A stretch of DNA of 64,000 bases. Source: Aquimarina muelleri DSM 19832. GTDB lineage: Bacteria; Bacteroidota; Bacteroidia; Flavobacteriales; Flavobacteriaceae. The DNA lies in the NCBI RefSeq assembly GCF_000430665.1, contig NZ_AUML01000002.1, positions 62,001-126,000 on the forward strand, written 5' to 3'. A program made the position numbers and the translations under genes. Below are positions 52,864 to 61,541 of the stretch, in pieces (within the stretch, counting starts at the first letter, position 1; each line of letters opens with the position of its first letter). Below the pieces are notes generated by a model that made no database searches, was not told the DNA's origin, and saw nothing but the letters and a program-made list of their open reading frames with translations.

Positions 52864-55800
52864 TTAGGAGTCCCAAATCGCTCCATAAGCAGGGATCCCT
52901 CTGCTTTCCATACCGTAGACTACTTGCCAGGTAAGTTTTTTATTAGAAATACAGATTACGGCCTCGGCATTAAAGTCTTTATATGCTTTATATGCCAGCT
53001 TTACCATATCTGGTTTTCCATGTGCGTCGGTATCCCATATTAATGCTTCTGGTTGTGATTCAAGAATTTCATCTACTAACTCATTTCCGTACGTTTTTCT
53101 TGGGTTTCGTGTTGCCCATATTAAACGAGCAGGAGTCTCTTGTGAAAAAAGATGTGGTAAACATGGTCCGATACCACTACCTGTGGCTACCCATATAACT
53201 TTCTTAAATAATTTATCTACATTTCCTACTCCTGCGGTTGTTATACCTTTTACCCATAAATGTTTTGGCATATCATCTATAAGATCTCCTGTCCAATCTC
53301 CCGCACGAGAAATTGTTAATCTAAATCCTTCTCTACCAGGTTCTGGTACGTTTGCAAAGGAATGCCATTCCATCAATGGATCTCTACTTATTGCTGTAGA
53401 AGAACCAGCAAAAGGAGTTTCTCCATAATTAAATCTAGCCAAAATAACATGGTTAGATGGTCTTGTTATATCTACTTTTACTTTTTTAAGACGCAACCAT
53501 GGTAGAGCAATACTAATCGTAATCAGAACTAACATCCAGAAACTAAATGAGGTATATAGGGCTTCTGAAAAACTTATTTGAGAGTTCTGTTGTTTGGTTA
53601 TTAAAATTATTTGTACCCAGAATAAAACTAGAGCACTCCATCCTCCAAAACGATGTGTTTTTTCAAAATTATTATGAAATTTTGCTCTTATTTTTGGCAA
53701 AGCCATGATGATCATATAAATCAAAATTCCTGTAAGAACTGATGTAATCCATAAAAGCGCTATGCTTTTAGGCTGTGTATTAAAGCTATTAAAAAAATCA
53801 TAATACAAAGACCCCATAAAGATCATAAACCATAAGGTTCCACTTACTGTACCTCCTATATGGATTCCTCCAAAATGATACACTTTTCCTGCTCTTCGCC
53901 TTATAGATAGCGGCCAACTAGTAGGTATGCTAGTTGCTACCCAAAATAAAAAATTGATAATATATTGTTGCCTAATGAGAATCCCGATAGTAAAATTTAT
54001 TAATGCTATTTTTGATATTACATCTAATCTTATGTTCTCTGCAGACCACCATCCTGCTTCTGTTATTCCATAAATCAAGATTCCTACATTAGTTGCCAAA
54101 AGCAAAGCAAATAATCTATAATAATGCATAAGCTTTTCTCCTTTCCACATCCTACTAAAAGATTTTTTTTGAGGAGGTAATTGTATTTTTTCTAAATCAG
54201 GAATCTGACTTACTTCTTTTATCTTTTGGTCTTCAATTATTGTTTCTGTATCCATTGGTGATTCATATTGAGAAATACTATTTAGTAATTTTCTTTTATC
54301 AATTTTTCCTCTATTGGTCATTGGCAATTCTTTCATTGTTAACACTATGGCGGGTACGCAATAATATGGTAATACTTCCCCTACAACCTCTTTTACTTTT
54401 TCGCTATCTACGGTTTCTGGACTAACAAAGGATATTAATGTTCTGTTATCTTTTTTTAAAGTAATTGCTCTTTTACTCTCTGGCATTTTTTCAATTATAG
54501 AAGAAACAGAATCTAGTTCTACTCTAAAACCACATATCTTTACCTGATCATCTGTTCTCCCTAAATGTTCAAGTTCACCATCTAAAGTCCATCTTCCCAA
54601 ATCCCTTGTTCTAAACATCTTTTTTCCTTGCCCAAGAAATGGGTCTTCTAAATATCTTTCATTTGTAAGAGCTTCATTGTTTATGTATCCTTTAGTTACA
54701 CAAAGACCTCCTGCCCACATTTCTCCAACTTCACCTATTGCACAAGGAGTTAAATCTTCGTTTAGTATATATACCGTATTATTAGGGGTAGGTTTTCCTA
54801 TTGTTAGTAATTCATCTGTTGGGAAAAAACGTTTTACCGTGTTAATTATCGTAATTTCTGTTGGACCACATGAATTATGAAAAGCACAAAATGAAGACCA
54901 TTTTTCTGCAAGAACTCTGGGGCATGGCTCTCCTGCAACTATTGCTACTCTAACGTTTTTACACAACTCAATATCTAGTGAACTTAGAATGGTTGGAGTA
55001 GAAATTACTACATCTACCTCACTTACTGTTTCTTGAATATTTTTTCCTCTGATAACTAAAGTGGCCCCGTTAGCAAGACTTCCCAGAATTTCCCATACAG
55101 ACATATCAAAGGCAATACTTAGTATTTGCCCTACTTTTAATCCTGGTCTCATTCCTAAATTTCCTGGGGCAGTAAGTAGAATATTACATGTATTGCTATG
55201 CGTAACCTGCACTCCATTAGGATCTCCCGTAGTTCCCGAAGTAAAAATTATATAACAAACATCATTTTCTGTTACCTCTACATTGGGTAGTTTTATTTGT
55301 TCTTTAGTATTTTTATTAGATTTTAGAAAACTATCTATACATATCTGTTTTTTGTTCTCTATTACAGGAACTAAATCTTCATATTCTGATAATGTTAATA
55401 TTACATCTATAGACGCAGATTTAACTACATATCGCAGTTGTTCTTCTTTAGCTAATCCAATATGCTGTGGAACATAGGCTGCTCCAGCTTTTAAAATTGC
55501 TAATATACCAACTACCATTGGTATTGACCGTTGTACAAATAAACCAACATTATCTCCTTTTTGAACCCCGTTTTTTATAAGTTCTAAGGCAAGTAAATTA
55601 GCCTGATTATTCAACTCTTTATAACTAATTTTTTCTTTTAAATGATGAACGGCTATATTATTTGGATTTACTCTTGCATTTGCTTCAAATGCGTGGTGTA
55701 TACATCGGTATGGTATTCTTGTTATAGGGCCTTGTCCAAACCTTTGAAAAAGATATTGATCTGATAATGATAGATTTGTAGTTTTATGTTTTAGAAAAGT

Positions 55801-55881
55801 ATCGCCTGGCACTAAGGGTATAGACCCAAAGGTGTCACGTATTCCTGCTTCAGAAATATCGTGAGAAACTGATGTTTCCAT
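52864..55881 (-). CDS. Fusion: NRPS-like adenylation domain + ferric-reductase-like membrane domain + FAD/NAD(P) reductase
   Basis: The 1005-residue protein has three parts. Residues 60-540 are an ANL adenylation domain: ISYKELNNQANLLA, CYIIFTSGTTGDPNGVQ near 210, GKPTPNNTVYI, MFRTRDLGRW, and the Lys motif NRGKIDKRKLL near 528. No carrier (GGxS) domain follows. Residues about 585-815 are six or seven membrane helices with KVYHFGGIHIGG (near 662-673) and KTHRFGGWSALVLFW, histidines placed as in heme-binding ferric reductase/cytochrome-b domains. Residues 815-1005 are an FNR-like module: EWHSFANVPEPG near 837 and VATGSGIGPCLPHL near 897. I know of no assigned function. A membrane enzyme that adenylates and reduces an acid, or a redox sensor, are guesses. 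It has a crotonase downstream and a divergent Crp/Fnr gene. Confidence 0.88.
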   Translation of the reverse strand: METSVSHDISEAGIRDTFGSIPLVPGDTFLKHKTTNLSLSDQYLFQRFGQGPITRIPYRCIHHAFEANARVNPNNIAVHHLKEKISYKELNNQANLLALELIKNGVQKGDNVGLFVQRSIPMVVGILAILKAGAAYVPQHIGLAKEEQLRYVVKSASIDVILTLSEYEDLVPVIENKKQICIDSFLKSNKNTKEQIKLPNVEVTENDVCYIIFTSGTTGDPNGVQVTHSNTCNILLTAPGNLGMRPGLKVGQILSIAFDMSVWEILGSLANGATLVIRGKNIQETVSEVDVVISTPTILSSLDIELCKNVRVAIVAGEPCPRVLAEKWSSFCAFHNSCGPTEITIINTVKRFFPTDELLTIGKPTPNNTVYILNEDLTPCAIGEVGEMWAGGLCVTKGYINNEALTNERYLEDPFLGQGKKMFRTRDLGRWTLDGELEHLGRTDDQVKICGFRVELDSVSSIIEKMPESKRAITLKKDNRTLISFVSPETVDSEKVKEVVGEVLPYYCVPAIVLTMKELPMTNRGKIDKRKLLNSISQYESPMDTETIIEDQKIKEVSQIPDLEKIQLPPQKKSFSRMWKGEKLMHYYRLFALLLATNVGILIYGITEAGWWSAENIRLDVISKIALINFTIGILIRQQYIINFLFWVATSIPTSWPLSIRRRAGKVYHFGGIHIGGTVSGTLWFMIFMGSLYYDFFNSFNTQPKSIALLWITSVLTGILIYMIIMALPKIRAKFHNNFEKTHRFGGWSALVLFWVQIILITKQQNSQISFSEALYTSFSFWMLVLITISIALPWLRLKKVKVDITRPSNHVILARFNYGETPFAGSSTAISRDPLMEWHSFANVPEPGREGFRLTISRAGDWTGDLIDDMPKHLWVKGITTAGVGNVDKLFKKVIWVATGSGIGPCLPHLFSQETPARLIWATRNPRKTYGNELVDEILESQPEALIWDTDAHGKPDMVKLAYKAYKDFNAEAVICISNKKLTWQVVYGMESRGIPAYGAIWDS

Positions 55882-56200
55882 TGCTAAAAAAATCTATTCG
55901 GTTTATAATTTATTTAATAAAATCTCAGAAGAAGAGAAATTAATAATTGTGCTATGTGCATCAAGATTGTCTTTATATTTTAAATCTGTAAGCTTCATGA
56001 TTTTGTGCTAATTAAGGGTTAAAATTCTATACCGAAATTAGATTCGTATTGTCATTCTGGATATAAAAAATCTAACACAAAATCTTTTTTTATTTATTTA
56101 TGAATATTATCAAAATACTGGTATAACTCATAAATTTTATGGAATAACATTAAGAAAGAAATGAAAAAACAATAATATTACTTCATTTTAACAGTTTATT
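55882..56200. other. 319-bp spacer between the fusion gene and the Crp/Fnr regulator
   Basis: It must hold the promoters of both divergent genes. TTGATGCACATAGCACAA (minus strand, about 55944-55961) is a loose dyad of the Crp/Fnr kind (TTGAT..ATCAA style) but not exact. TACTTCATTTT before the regulator is a poor -7 match. No RNA or repeat is evident. Confidence 0.4.
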
Positions 56201-56902
56201 ATGATTAACATAACTAAACTCAACAACAAAATGAATCTGGAACTATTAGATATTCTAATAAAGAAAGAGAAGTATACCTGTAAATTTTATAAACAAAATG
56301 AGATTATAAAAAATAATAAATGCTTTTCTGAAAAAATCTACCTTATTAAAGAAGGAGTAGTAAAAATATGCAGTATGACTACTAACGGAGAAGAGATAAT
56401 TCCTGTTTTATTAGCGAAGAACCAAATTTTTGGAGTGGATATTATTTTTGGTAATACATACTCTTTATTTTATTCTGAATCCTTATCTTCAAAAACAAAA
56501 ATTTATGAGTTTGAAATAAATGATATTTACAATATAATTAAAAACAAAAATTTTTTATACAAAGATCTTTTATGCATCTTAAATCTGGAATACTCTGAGC
56601 TCGAGAAGAGAATAAAGACACTACAAATAAGGTCTACAGAATTAAGGTTAATTAATGCCATCATTGAATTTAAAGAAAAGTTTGAATACTCTTCAGATTT
56701 CCTTAACGAGACCATAATCATAAATTCTCCTTTTAATCAAGATGAATTAGCAAATTATATTAGGACATCCAGAGTAACTACAAATAATCTAATTAACGGT
56801 TTAAAAAATCGAGCGCTAATAAACTATCAAAAAAAAAACATTATACTAAAAAAGAGTTTTTTTAATTATTATAAACTAATAAATCCTAGCTATAGTAATT
56901 AG
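56201..56902 (+). CDS. Crp/Fnr-family transcriptional regulator
   Basis: The 233-residue protein has an N-terminal cyclic-nucleotide-binding-like jelly roll (about 20-125, KIYLIKEGVVKICSMTTNGEEIIPVLLAKNQIFG) and a long connecting helix. The C-terminal winged helix is typical of Crp_2: NQDELANYIRTSRVTTNNLINGLKNRALI. I see no Cys cluster for an iron-sulfur centre, so oxygen sensing by [4Fe-4S] is unlikely. The cNMP-site signature (GE..RxA) is also not evident, so the ligand is unknown. It is divergent from the adenylation-reductase fusion and is its most likely regulator. Confidence 0.92.
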   Translation: MINITKLNNKMNLELLDILIKKEKYTCKFYKQNEIIKNNKCFSEKIYLIKEGVVKICSMTTNGEEIIPVLLAKNQIFGVDIIFGNTYSLFYSESLSSKTKIYEFEINDIYNIIKNKNFLYKDLLCILNLEYSELEKRIKTLQIRSTELRLINAIIEFKEKFEYSSDFLNETIIINSPFNQDELANYIRTSRVTTNNLINGLKNRALINYQKKNIILKKSFFNYYKLINPSYSN

Positions 56903-56910
56903 TATGGATA

Positions 56911-56944
56911 AAAAAATAGCATAGACTTTTAAAGGTCTATGCTA
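56911..56944 (-). terminator. Terminator of the barrel gene at 56972
   Basis: TAGCATAGAC (56917-56926) and GTCTATGCTA (56935-56944) form a perfect 10-bp stem. On the minus strand it is followed by T6 at 56911-56916, so it ends the 56972-57532 transcript; it may also slow plus-strand transcripts of the Crp gene. Confidence 0.75.
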
Positions 56945-56971
56945 AAATAAATATTGTATTATTATTAAATA

Positions 56972-57532
56972 CTATAGTTTATAACCAAACGAAAGTTGAA
57001 TATTTCTGGTATTTCCTTTTGCTCCCTCAGGAATATTTTTGTCATCAATTATATTAGATAATCCAAAACCATAGCGTAAATCAGCAAAAAAGTTTTCTGT
57101 TATATTTACACCAATCCCACCAATTGCAGCTATATTAAAGGTATTAAACTTAGTTTCAATTATATTATCATCTTCCCACTCCCAGATTTTAAGCCCGACC
57201 TGAGGGCCAATATGAATATTAAACAAATCTGAAAAATTATACTTAAGAAAAATTGGTACTTGTAGATAATCTACATTTAAGGATTTATCATCGTTCCCTA
57301 GAGATGAATATTGAAATTCTGGCTGAACACTCCATTTTTCTGTTACAGGGTACTCTGCTAAAAAACCTACAATAATTCCAAATCTACTATCTTCAAGATC
57401 TTTAGGGATATCATTAGAATTAATCGAACTAAGATTTGCTCCTATTCTTATCCCATAGGAAGCTTCCTGAGCATTAGATAGTAATGTTCCAAATATAAAG
57501 AAAGTAGCTAGAAATAGTATTTTTTTTCTCAT
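56972..57532 (-). CDS. Outer-membrane beta-barrel (porin-like) protein
   Basis: The 186-residue protein has a signal peptide (KILFLATFFIFGTLLSNAQ). The strands follow the usual Bacteroidota porin-like family pattern: YGIRIGANLSSINS, FGIIVGFLAEYPVTEKWSVQPEFQYSSLG, LQVPIFLKYNF..FNIHIGPQVGLKIW, AAIGGIGVNITENFFADLRYGFGLSNI and the end IQLSFGYKL. The family is widespread and of unspecified function. It is in the outer membrane. It shows no functional link to its neighbours. Confidence 0.88.
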   Translation of the reverse strand: MRKKILFLATFFIFGTLLSNAQEASYGIRIGANLSSINSNDIPKDLEDSRFGIIVGFLAEYPVTEKWSVQPEFQYSSLGNDDKSLNVDYLQVPIFLKYNFSDLFNIHIGPQVGLKIWEWEDDNIIETKFNTFNIAAIGGIGVNITENFFADLRYGFGLSNIIDDKNIPEGAKGNTRNIQLSFGYKL

Positions 57533-57653
57533 AGTATATTAATGTTTTATTACGAATACAATTTAATACAAAATAATAGAATTATAACGATAAATTATAA
57601 GTTCTAGCTATATAATCTTTTTAAAATCGTTTAAAGGTATTGAATATAGTTTT

Positions 57654-58553
57654 TTATCGATTATTTAGTTTTTCATTGTATAATGATTTTATGATACCAT
57701 CAGATAATCCGATTTTTGGTACATGAATTTCTCTTGCACTACTCCATTTCATTGCAGAAAGATATATTCGAACCGCGGGCACTATAACATCTGCTCTATC
57801 TTGATTCAAATTAAGCTGCCAAATTCTTTCTTCATATGTTAGAGAATTAAGTAATTTATAGTAAGAACTTAGATACAGAAAAGATAACGGTTTGCCCATG
57901 CTTTTTCCACTATTTTTAAAAATATTATTAATGTTTCCTCCAGATCCAATTAATGCTATTCTATTATAATTTTCTGTATTTTCTTTTATCCAATACTCCA
58001 CATCTTTCCATACTTGTTCAGAAACCAGATTATTAAGTAATCTTACTGTTCCTAGTTTAAAAGATCTAGAGGTAATATTATTACCATTATGATATAATGT
58101 AAATTCTGTACTACCACCACCTACATCTACGTATAAATAGGTTGCATCGGTATTTATTAATTGATGTAAATCTGTCATTGCAATTATTGCTGCTTCATCT
58201 TTACCATCAATGATATGTATCTGAATTCCTGTTTTTTCCTTTATAAGTTGTACAATTTCTTCTCCATTCTCAGCTTCTCTCATGGCCGATGTTGCACAAG
58301 CTTTATATCTAACTACTTTATGAGTTTTCATTAAGAGTTGGTATGCTTGCATAGCATCAATCATTCTTGTGATATTTTCCTGAGATACTCTTTTAGATTT
58401 AAAAACGTCTTCTCCAAGACGAATTGGTACACGAACTAGACTTGTTTTTTTAAATCTAGTAGTCATACCATCTTCTTGATGAACACTACTTATTAATAAT
58501 CTTACTGCATTAGAGCCTATATCAATAGCTCCATATTTTTCTATAGTTAACAA
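57654..58553 (-). CDS. Ppx/GppA exopolyphosphatase
   Basis: The 299-residue protein has the ASKHA phosphatase motifs: YGAIDIGSNAVRLLIS (phosphate 1), VDVGGGSTEFTLY (phosphate 2), and IALIGSGGNINNIFKN (adenosine motif). The family hydrolyses polyphosphate from its ends or (p)ppGpp 5'-phosphate. Only the short N-terminal two-domain core is present, without the C-terminal HD-like domains of E. coli Ppx. It follows ppk by 5 nt, so polyphosphate is the likely substrate. Last gene of the sixA-ppk-ppx operon. Confidence 0.93.
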   Translation of the reverse strand: MLTIEKYGAIDIGSNAVRLLISSVHQEDGMTTRFKKTSLVRVPIRLGEDVFKSKRVSQENITRMIDAMQAYQLLMKTHKVVRYKACATSAMREAENGEEIVQLIKEKTGIQIHIIDGKDEAAIIAMTDLHQLINTDATYLYVDVGGGSTEFTLYHNGNNITSRSFKLGTVRLLNNLVSEQVWKDVEYWIKENTENYNRIALIGSGGNINNIFKNSGKSMGKPLSFLYLSSYYKLLNSLTYEERIWQLNLNQDRADVIVPAVRIYLSAMKWSSAREIHVPKIGLSDGIIKSLYNEKLNNR

Positions 58554-58558
58554 AATAA

Positions 58559-60664
58559 TTAATTTCCAAGTTTTTTTAAGTAATAGTTATAAGTTGCTAT
58601 TTGCGACCTTACTTTTTCTTTATCGTTTCTAATGTACGCATTATCCTGATTTTTAGAAAGTTTTCTAGCCTTGACATTATCGCTCCAGCATATGCTAAAA
58701 GTATCCATTAATTCCAATTTAATATCTTCGTCATAAATTGGGCAAGATATTTCTACTCTTCTATCTAAATTACGAGTCATCCAATCTGCAGAAGATATGT
58801 ATACTTTTGGATTTCCTCCATTTTGAAATATATATAGCCTTGGGTGTTCTAAGAATTTATCTATCACACTTATAGCTCTAATATTGTCACTCATCCCAGG
58901 GATTCCTGGAATCAAACAACATATACCACGAATAATTAGATCTATTTTTACTCCTGCTCTACTTGCTTCATATAGTTTATCGATCATGTCATAATCACTT
59001 AAACTATTCAATTTAAGTTTAATACTTGCAGGTATACCTTCGTTTATATTTTTAATCTCTTTATCTATTAATTTTATCAAGGATGATCTTGTATAGTGAG
59101 GAGAAACCAATAAATGTTTATATCGGTATGTTTTATAATTTATTTCAAAAAATTTAAAAATTCTATTTGTCTCTTTTAAAATGTCTTCATTTGTTGTAAA
59201 TAAAGTGTAGTCTGTGTAGATTCTTGCTGTAGATTCATTAAAGTTACCTGTACTTATAAACCCATATCTTTTAAGTTTTCCTGCTTCTTCCCTTTCAATA
59301 ACACAGGCTTTGCAATGTACTTTTAATCCTGTAACCCCAAAAATTAGATTTACTCCCTCTCTTTGCATTTGTTCTGCATAGCGAATATTTGCAGCTTCAT
59401 CAAAACGTGCTTGCAATTCGATCTGTACCAAAACATTTTTACCATTTTTTGCTGCATTTATAAGAGAACTGGCGATATGCGATATATTTGCTAATCTATA
59501 TATAGTTATTTTAATACTTTTTACTTTAGGATCAATAGCTGATTCTCTTAAAAATTTTACGGTATAAGAAAATGTATGATATGGTGTATATTGCAAAAAG
59601 TCTTTTTTAGCTATTTTATCTAGTAAACTACCTTGTAAAACAAGATCTGGTATTGCTAAAGGTTTTAATTGTTGGTATACTAAACTTTCATCCTCAAGAT
59701 CTGGAAAATCCATATAATCTCTTCGGTTATGATATCTACCTCCTGGTATAATACTATCTGTATTATCTACCCCCATTTTATCCATTAAAAAACCAAGAGT
59801 ATCCTTTTCTATAGTTTGATCATAGACAAATCGAACTGGCTCACCATCTCTTCTAGATTTTACACTACTTGAAATTTTCTGTATAAAACTCTTACTTAGA
59901 TCATTATCAAAATCTAACTGCGCATCTCTAGTTATTTTAATCATATGTGCAGAGGCACTGATGTAATTAAAAATACTAAAGTTTATATGCATACAGTATC
60001 TAATTAAATCATCCAAAATAATAATATATTGTTTACCTTCTTTTTCAGGAAGCACCACAAATCTATCTGTGTTTTTAGGAATCTCGATTAGTGCATATAT
60101 TTTTTCTTTAGTAGTTTGTTGTAATATTTTTGAAATCCTTCCTTCTTTAGGAATTTTATCATTGAGCACCAATTTTACTGCTAGATAAGCTACACTATCT
60201 TTTAAATGAGGGAATTTTTCTAAATCATTAAGAATATAAGTTACAAGAGCAGGGCTAACTTTAGCAACAAAATAATTACGTATAAATGCATCCTGATCAG
60301 GAGTTACTTGATTTTCATCGATAATAAAAATGTCTCTTTGTTTAAGTTCTTCTTTTATTACATCTATAATTTTAAGACTCTCTTCCTGTTGTTTTATAAC
60401 TATTGCTGTTATTTTTTCTAATAATTTACTTGCTGTTGTTCCTTTCAGAACATTTTTTCCATCTTTCCCTGCAAGATCTATTCTTTTAATTGTAGCATAC
60501 CTAACTTTAAAAAATTCATCCAAATTATTAGAAAAGATCCCTATGAAACGTAATCTTTCTAATAGAGGCACTGTATTATCTGAGGCCTCTTGTAGTACTC
60601 TTGCATTAAATTGTAACCAACTTAATTCTCTATTAATATATTGATTTGTATATTTTTCTGGCAT
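58559..60664 (-). CDS. ppk: Polyphosphate kinase 1
   Basis: The 701-residue protein has NRELSWLQFNARVLQEA at the N-terminus. The phospho-histidine region is TGLKVHCKACVIE (H450), followed by ISTGNFNESTARIYTDYTLFT. The second catalytic His is in FLEHPRLYIFQNGG. Further family motifs are LRESAIDPKVKSIKITIYR and ASRAGVKIDLIIRGICCL. It makes polyphosphate from ATP at the inner membrane. Its ATG overlaps the sixA stop (TAATG), and ppx follows by 5 nt, so synthesis and hydrolysis genes are translationally coupled. Confidence 0.96.
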   Translation of the reverse strand: MPEKYTNQYINRELSWLQFNARVLQEASDNTVPLLERLRFIGIFSNNLDEFFKVRYATIKRIDLAGKDGKNVLKGTTASKLLEKITAIVIKQQEESLKIIDVIKEELKQRDIFIIDENQVTPDQDAFIRNYFVAKVSPALVTYILNDLEKFPHLKDSVAYLAVKLVLNDKIPKEGRISKILQQTTKEKIYALIEIPKNTDRFVVLPEKEGKQYIIILDDLIRYCMHINFSIFNYISASAHMIKITRDAQLDFDNDLSKSFIQKISSSVKSRRDGEPVRFVYDQTIEKDTLGFLMDKMGVDNTDSIIPGGRYHNRRDYMDFPDLEDESLVYQQLKPLAIPDLVLQGSLLDKIAKKDFLQYTPYHTFSYTVKFLRESAIDPKVKSIKITIYRLANISHIASSLINAAKNGKNVLVQIELQARFDEAANIRYAEQMQREGVNLIFGVTGLKVHCKACVIEREEAGKLKRYGFISTGNFNESTARIYTDYTLFTTNEDILKETNRIFKFFEINYKTYRYKHLLVSPHYTRSSLIKLIDKEIKNINEGIPASIKLKLNSLSDYDMIDKLYEASRAGVKIDLIIRGICCLIPGIPGMSDNIRAISVIDKFLEHPRLYIFQNGGNPKVYISSADWMTRNLDRRVEISCPIYDEDIKLELMDTFSICWSDNVKARKLSKNQDNAYIRNDKEKVRSQIATYNYYLKKLGN

Positions 60665-61149
60665 TATTTAAGTGATTTAGGAAAAATAGTTAATAGGGTT
60701 TTTCCTACATTTATATCTTTCCATTTCTCCGTTTCAAATTCTATAGCAACTACCCCCGAAGTAGGTAAGTTATCTATATATGTATTTCCTAATAAATTTG
60801 CTACGGAAGTAAAAGCATGATTATGTCCAAATATCATTAAAGTTTGAATTGTATCTGTACAGTTTTTGATAACATTAATAACTTTAGACCCTTCAAAATC
60901 ATAAAGATCTGGTTCTAAAACAAATATATCTTCAGATATATTTAGCTGATAGCTAATGATCTTTGCTGTGTTATATGCTCTTTCCGCTGGGCTACACAAA
61001 ATTCTGTCTACTGGTTTCACTAGTGTTTTTAGCTCTTTACCTATTAATTCTGCATCTCTCTCTCCTCTTTCATTAAGCGGTCTTTTATCATCTGGTAAAT
61101 CAAACCCCCATGAAGATTTTGCATGTCTAATTATATATAAAGTTTTCAT
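60664..61149 (-). CDS. sixA: SixA-type histidine phosphatase
   Basis: The 161-residue protein has the RHG-family motif LYIIRHAKSSWG with the catalytic His, and DKRPLNERGERDAELIG, then CSPAERAYNTAKII and FGHNHAFTSVANLL with the second His. SixA proteins remove phosphate from histidines of phosphotransfer proteins. Being first in an operon with ppk and ppx raises the possibility of dephosphorylating the phospho-His of Ppk or of a related regulator (inference). The stop codon overlaps the ppk start. Confidence 0.92.
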   Translation of the reverse strand: MKTLYIIRHAKSSWGFDLPDDKRPLNERGERDAELIGKELKTLVKPVDRILCSPAERAYNTAKIISYQLNISEDIFVLEPDLYDFEGSKVINVIKNCTDTIQTLMIFGHNHAFTSVANLLGNTYIDNLPTSGVVAIEFETEKWKDINVGKTLLTIFPKSLK

Positions 61150-61541
61150 GAATTTGATACTGTTTTTATAAAAATGAAGTTATTTTATACAAGTTTAAGA
61201 ATTCGATTTTACAAATCTCAATATAAGAATATAAAAATATATATTTTGTCTGTATTCTCCATCTAGATAGATTCTTTTAATTCTAAATAAATATTTTACT
61301 AACAAATAGTTGTTAATAAAGAACACAAAAACTTCTAATTTAATGAAAATGAACACTATATATACATGATTTTAATCGGTAAAAACGATATTTACATCGA
61401 AAACATCATTTTTTTCTACTATAATTAAATGTTAAAATATAAATTTACATACGGTTTTCCCTTAAATCAAAAGTGTTTCTCCCAAAACATTATGAACACA
61501 GATTTATCATAATAGTATTTAGGGTCGTTAAAAACAATAAA
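61150..61541. other. 392-bp spacer between divergent sixA and the OmpA-family gene
   Basis: It is very AT-rich. I see no exact TAnnTTTG box on either strand near the starts and no strong hairpin; the promoters cannot be fixed. The annotated start of the OmpA gene may lie inside it (see that entry). Confidence 0.5.
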
